From positions 1-64,000 of the forward strand of contig JAQYTG010000004.1 in the NCBI GenBank assembly GCA_028724905.1: 64,000 nt of DNA, written 5' to 3'. This DNA is from Actinomycetaceae bacterium. Lineage in GTDB: Bacteria; Actinomycetota; Actinomycetes; Actinomycetales; Actinomycetaceae. The translations under genes and the position numbers were made by a program. Every line of letters begins with the position of its first letter. Positions within the stretch are counted from its first letter, which is position 1. This document shows positions 60,337-64,000 of this stretch, piece after piece. Under the pieces are notes generated by a model, which was given only the letters and a program-made list of their open reading frames with translations, did not search any database and was not told the DNA's origin.

Positions 60337-61317
60337 ATGGCAGATCATTTTGGCCGGCCGGCAGGCGCAAAACGCAAGAGCGGAAAGAAAGGCGCTTCCA
60401 AAGGCTCCGGCGGCAAAGGCCGCGGGAGGCTTGAAGGGCGCAAGAATATCCCGAAAGCTGAAGACCGCCCCTATCATCCTGCCCACAAGCGCAAGCTGGT
60501 CGCTCAGGCACGCGCTGCCCAGGCCAGCGCGGCGGCGCCAAAACTGCGGGCGTCACTGCGTATTAAAGAGGGGCATGAGCTGGTGATAGGACGCAATCCA
60601 GTGGCCGAAGCCGTCTCGGCAGGAGTGCCCTATTCTCGGGTGTTTATGGTGGGGGCGCTGGCGCACGATGAACGAGTCGTCTCAGTGGCGCGGGCCGCCG
60701 CCGCCGCGGGAGTGCCGGTTGTGGAAGTGAGCCGCGCCGAGCTCGACTTGCTGGCAGAGGGCGCCGCTCACCAGGGGATCGCTCTGGAGGTGCTGCCGTA
60801 TGAATATGTGGGCGCTATCGACTTAGTAGAGCGCGGGCGGGAGCACGCCGATCGGCCAGGGCTGATTGTGGCGCTCGATGCCGTCACCGATCCGCACAAC
60901 CTCGGCGCGGCTATCCGCTCAGCGAGTGCATTCCGCGCTGACGGCGTACTCATCACGGCTCGCCGGAGTGCATCCGTGAATGCGACGGTGTGGAAAGTCT
61001 CTGCGGGCGCGGTGGCACGAGTGCCAGTGGCTCAGGAGACGAATCTTGTGCTGACCCTCAAAGAACTGCAAAAGCAGGGCTATTTTGTGGTAGGGCTCGC
61101 CGGCGAGGCCGATGCTGTGCCGATTGCGCAGCTCTCCTTGGCTGATATGCCTTTAGTGCTGGTGACGGGTTCTGAGGGCAATGGTCTATCGCGGCTAGTG
61201 CGGCAGACGTGCGACGCACTTGCGGCCATCCCGATTGCTTCCGAAATGGAGTCACTCAATGCTGCCGTTGCCACGGGGATTGCCCTCTATCAAGTAGATC
61301 AGCTGCGCTCACGCTAA
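60337..61317 (+). CDS. rlmB: 23S rRNA 2'-O-methyltransferase of the SpoU/TrmH family, RlmB type
   Basis: SPOUT-fold enzyme that methylates a guanosine ribose in 23S rRNA (G2251 in E. coli), 326 residues. After a Lys/Gly/Arg-rich N-terminal tail of about 75 residues comes the substrate-binding domain (LVIGRNPVAEAVSAGVPYSRVFM) and the knotted domain with DAVTDPHNLGAAIRSASAF, LVTGSEGNGLSRLVR and SLNAAVATGIALYQ. GAGGGG lies about five bases before ATG 60337. The gene order cysS-rlmB is conserved in actinobacteria. Confidence 0.93.
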   Translation: MADHFGRPAGAKRKSGKKGASKGSGGKGRGRLEGRKNIPKAEDRPYHPAHKRKLVAQARAAQASAAAPKLRASLRIKEGHELVIGRNPVAEAVSAGVPYSRVFMVGALAHDERVVSVARAAAAAGVPVVEVSRAELDLLAEGAAHQGIALEVLPYEYVGAIDLVERGREHADRPGLIVALDAVTDPHNLGAAIRSASAFRADGVLITARRSASVNATVWKVSAGAVARVPVAQETNLVLTLKELQKQGYFVVGLAGEADAVPIAQLSLADMPLVLVTGSEGNGLSRLVRQTCDALAAIPIASEMESLNAAVATGIALYQVDQLRSR

Positions 61318-61403
61318 GCTAGTGCCTGAGAGTGTGTGATGTGAGCCGCAGTGGGTGTTGCTCGGTGCATACTGATGTATAGGTACGGCGAAAGAAGGCA
61401 ACA

Positions 61404-62837
61404 ATGACGGCATGGCGACCGATCACGGGTAGCATTACGAGACTGGATACCGACCTCACGTCTGAGCAGGACATCCAAAAACTCTTCGCCGATGAGCGCA
61501 TTATTGGCCGTGGGAGCGCGAACGCGCTCAACCGAGCGCAATTCGATTTCGAGCTTGCCGTAGCTGGGCGCAAATTGCGGGTGGCCACCCTCGATGAAAG
61601 CCATGAGATCATTAAAGGGCGGAGCCTGGAGAATTTGGCTGGCTATTTGCACGAGCAGCTGCGCAAAGTAGAAGTGAGCTTAAACGGCACGGTGCTGCAT
61701 GGGCCGCTCGATATCGGCGCAGTGGATATTGAAGACGATGTGCCAGATTTCGATGCGTCACACGAGGATGCGACGGTGCTTGATGAAGCTGCTGAGCCAG
61801 GCACGTCAGAGCAAAATGGCCGCCTAGCTGATGGCAGCTCGGATTTCGGCGGCGCAGAGACGTCCAGCAACCCCGATGATAACGCGGGTACTGATCGTAG
61901 CTCTGATGCGGATCCGCACCATAAACCGCATCGAACTGATATTCCGCAGGGGCGGGGGTTTGCCTTGGCGGAGATCACGACGGCGGAGATTCCGGTGCTT
62001 GCCACGTCTCAGCGCCAGGCAATCGGAGCAGTCAAACTCGGCGACGTCCGGCTCCTCATAGCGGATGGGGCTCCGCAACTGGAGAGCTGGATGGTGCCAG
62101 AGCCGGCATACGCATTACTGTTCGTGCGCGAGCACCAAGATGGGTGCCCGCTCTTGATCGTGCGCCGAATGGGACGCGAAAAACGGTGGGATTGGAGCGG
62201 TGAACAGCCAGCTTTTCGATGGTTGATGCTCGCTGATACTCCTGCGGATGCGCGCGATTTTGTGCGTGACGAGCTAGGAGCTGGAGGCGTGGCACGCGCG
62301 GCGGTGGCCGATCTGGTGGATGCCACATTTTCGGCGGTGCGCGAGGCGCTGCTCGTTCCCGCAGATCGGGCATTGCCGGCGCTGGTATCCGCCCTGCGGC
62401 TGCCGAGCCAGGTAGTAGCAGTGGTGAATGGCGAAGCGGGCATTGATACCGTGCCTGGAGTTCGGATATTTCAGCCGCAGGGAGCGGCCAGCACATTCAC
62501 TGAAGCGCTCGCGTGGGAGGTGGCTGGAGAAGGCCGCGTACATTCAGGGCTGGCTGGCGTCTATCGCTCTGTGTATCTGGAGCGCCCGTGGCTGACGTCA
62601 ATTGTGGCTGCTGCCCAGGCGGGCGTGGGCGGTGCAGTGCTGATGAGCGGCTTTAAGAAGTCGCTCGGCGGTGCTCGTTCGCCGTGGAAGATGGTAGCAG
62701 GGGCAGCGCTCGTGGCCAATGCAATATCACGGATCGCCACCACACAATATATGAGTGCTGCTATGCGGCGTTTTGTGGGGGATGTGTCTGCGCAGGAGAT
62801 GGAGCAACCAGTTTCCGATATCCACCAAGGCGAGTGA
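61404..62837 (+). CDS. Hypothetical protein with C-terminal hydrophobic segments
   Basis: I do not recognise this 477-residue protein. Three parts are visible: an N-terminal globular region (residues 1-110, TGSITRLDTDLTSEQDIQKLFADE, RKLRVATLDESHEII), an acidic Ser/Asp-rich linker (110-180), and a C-terminal region with alternating strands (ALLFVREHQDGCPLLIVRRMGREKRWDWSGEQPAFRWLML). The end is hydrophobic (WLTSIVAAAQAGVGGAVLMSGF and WKMVAGAALVANAISRIAT) and could be two membrane helices or a lipid-facing hairpin. GAAGG lies before the ATG. It follows rlmB on the same strand after 86 bases. Confidence 0.65.
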   Translation: MTAWRPITGSITRLDTDLTSEQDIQKLFADERIIGRGSANALNRAQFDFELAVAGRKLRVATLDESHEIIKGRSLENLAGYLHEQLRKVEVSLNGTVLHGPLDIGAVDIEDDVPDFDASHEDATVLDEAAEPGTSEQNGRLADGSSDFGGAETSSNPDDNAGTDRSSDADPHHKPHRTDIPQGRGFALAEITTAEIPVLATSQRQAIGAVKLGDVRLLIADGAPQLESWMVPEPAYALLFVREHQDGCPLLIVRRMGREKRWDWSGEQPAFRWLMLADTPADARDFVRDELGAGGVARAAVADLVDATFSAVREALLVPADRALPALVSALRLPSQVVAVVNGEAGIDTVPGVRIFQPQGAASTFTEALAWEVAGEGRVHSGLAGVYRSVYLERPWLTSIVAAAQAGVGGAVLMSGFKKSLGGARSPWKMVAGAALVANAISRIATTQYMSAAMRRFVGDVSAQEMEQPVSDIHQGE

Positions 62838-63105
62838 GCGGATCGGGTAAAATGCCCGCGGCTGGGTAGCGAGTCGAATCGAGCACGCGGCCGATAGTGC
62901 GAAGTTGGCACACAGATACAGTGGCGCAGGAAAAACGGTGTACACAAGAATACAGTGGGTCATAAATGCAGTGGGTATAGAAAAGCGGCGAGCATGGGTG
63001 CGCAGTGCACGGGAAACACCTGTGCTTTTCTCGTAGCGAAGCTCGTGTGATGAACGGCTGTGTCAGGAATACGTGGACGGCACGTACAGGTAGAGGAGGG
63101 TTAAT

Positions 63106-63531
63106 ATGAGTGAGATTCTCGCTCCGGTAGAGGCTGATGTCGAGGCATTTTGGGTACACGCGATCAATGCTGCTCGGCTCAATCCGGCTGAGGCCGTAAT
63201 GGGGCAGAACGATTTTCTCTCGCTGCGTCCGCCGTTTTTTGCTTATGGGCAGACGGCTGAGGAAGCGGATGAGTTTTGTGCGGCGGTGCTCGATGGCTCA
63301 GTGCGGCAGATACATACAGATATGGGCGATACGGATGCGAACGAAAACGTTGAGGCCGATGAGGGCGTTGCTCAGCAGCTACGTGCCGAACAGCCGCGCG
63401 TGGGTGATCTAGCCGTTATGTGTGACGGCAGGGGCATTCCGCGAGCTTTGATCGTCACCAAGCGGGTGGAGATCGTGCCCGGCAGTGGCGTCACCGAATA
63501 TATTGACGTGCTCTATCCGGCAGATGCGTGA
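63106..63531 (+). CDS. ASCH domain protein
   Basis: A 141-residue protein with the ASCH (PUA-like, RNA-associated) layout: VEADVEAFWVHAINAARLNP at the N-terminus, a helix-rich middle with AEEADEFCAAVLDGSVRQ, then PRVGDLAVMCDGRGIPRALIVTKRVEIVPGSGVTEY, matching the family pattern PxxGDxxVVxDGxGxPxAVI. Lys in the usual G-x-K-x-A-T position is replaced (GSVRQIHT), so its RNA role may differ. A short acidic insertion (DMGDTDANENVEADEG) sits in the middle. AGGAGG lies about six bases before the ATG. Confidence 0.75.
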   Translation: MSEILAPVEADVEAFWVHAINAARLNPAEAVMGQNDFLSLRPPFFAYGQTAEEADEFCAAVLDGSVRQIHTDMGDTDANENVEADEGVAQQLRAEQPRVGDLAVMCDGRGIPRALIVTKRVEIVPGSGVTEYIDVLYPADA

Positions 63532-63665
63532 GCGGAGCCAACCGCAACGCGGGAGTGCGCAGCGCAAGCAAACTGCAACGCGGGAAGTATGCAGTGCAAC
63601 AGTACATAGCGTCAAGGCATTGCCGAGATGATGAGGTATCACGAGACGATATAGGTATCAGCGGA

Positions 63666-64000
63666 TTAGGCATCCGGCGTGGGGATATCTGCAATGGGGG
63701 TGCAGTTATCGAGGTTCTTCATCGCTCTAGCAAAAGCGCCGTTATCGGGAGTAGCCGCAAAATCTGCGGCTTCGTTCCATTTGTTGCCAAGTACTACGTC
63801 TACTTGACTGCCGGTGAGAGTGGGATCGTAGACCACTGAAGATCGCGGGAAGAAAGCGCGCAGTGTGTAGGCCGAGGCGACGCTCTCCTTGCTCGTGAAA
63901 AGAATGACGGAAGAATCTATCGGTTTGCCCGCCCAGTTGGCAGTTGCAGAAACGGTTACGGTGGCTTTCGTGAGGGCTTCTCCTACCCTGCTGGCGAGTC
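63666..64000 (-). CDS. LytR C-terminal-domain protein, partial (3' end of gene)
   Basis: The minus strand is open from the window edge to a TAA at 63666-63668 and encodes about 110 residues: a LytR_C-like stretch (VTVSATANWAGKPIDSSVILFTSKESVASAYTLRAFFP, VVYDPTLTGSQVDVVLGNKW) and the end LDNCTPIADIPTPDA. Alternating strands and the terminal VVLGNKW fit the LytR/CpsA/Psr C-terminal domain found alone or after LCP cell-wall ligase domains. Most of the gene lies outside the window, so the length and any membrane anchor cannot be seen. Confidence 0.7.
   Translation of the reverse strand, partial: LASRVGEALTKATVTVSATANWAGKPIDSSVILFTSKESVASAYTLRAFFPRSSVVYDPTLTGSQVDVVLGNKWNEAADFAATPDNGAFARAMKNLDNCTPIADIPTPDA

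Overview
The window reads as chromosome of an actinobacterium of moderately high GC, most like the Actinomycetaceae (Actinomyces, Trueperella or Arcanobacterium relatives). The evidence is a Kgd-type 2-oxoglutarate decarboxylase, CarD followed by ispD, ispF, cysS and rlmB in the usual actinobacterial order, frequent GTG starts, and a complete anchored-repeat ABC transporter locus, a family typical of this group. The species cannot be named from sequence alone. The window starts in a broken IS30/hypothetical chimera and ends inside a LytR C-terminal-domain gene.

Layout. 0-5.2 kb: polyphosphate kinase facing a Pit phosphate carrier and its DUF47 (PhoU-like) partner. 5.4-7.9 kb: two small unknown genes, a thiamine pyrophosphokinase-like enzyme and a penicillin-binding DD-carboxypeptidase. 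8.4-12.5 kb: O-acetylhomoserine sulfhydrylase and a polar amino acid ABC importer. 12.7-18.8 kb: a minus-strand set with a VOC protein, two related SCP2-like proteins, a split transketolase and a class III aminotransferase; its product is not known to me. 19.3-26.8 kb: an SGNH-like protein lacking the expected serine, Kgd, a lipid kinase with a large low-complexity insertion, and serS. 27.5-38.3 kb: a putative Zur box followed by five tightly packed genes (giant surface protein, substrate-binding lipoprotein, second surface protein, ATPase, permease), which I read as a zinc-controlled metal uptake and capture system. 38.4-43 kb: tRNA-Arg followed by accessory DNA (toxin-antitoxin pair, truncated hsdM, TIGR02391 gene with a HEPN-like motif, recombinase tail, decayed IS3 element). 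43-54.5 kb: membrane and surface proteins, NagZ-type hexosaminidase, pirin, RsmC-like methyltransferase, lysine-type permease and phosphoglycerate mutase. 54.5-61.3 kb: carD, ispD, ispF, an opposing transporter, cysS, rlmB. 61.4-64 kb: an unknown protein, an ASCH protein and the partial LytR_C gene.

The intergenic DNA is unusual. Many gaps of 300-800 bases contain no credible gene but hold tandem and direct repeats. Pieces of one palindromic element (half-site close to TGACCrrTnnTATCAAC) recur from 19 to 54 kb, and the octamer GTGACGGC/GTGACGCC recurs on both strands throughout. The best candidates for under-described biology are the Zur-linked anchored-repeat locus, the transketolase/aminotransferase/SCP2 cluster, and the dispersed palindromic element.
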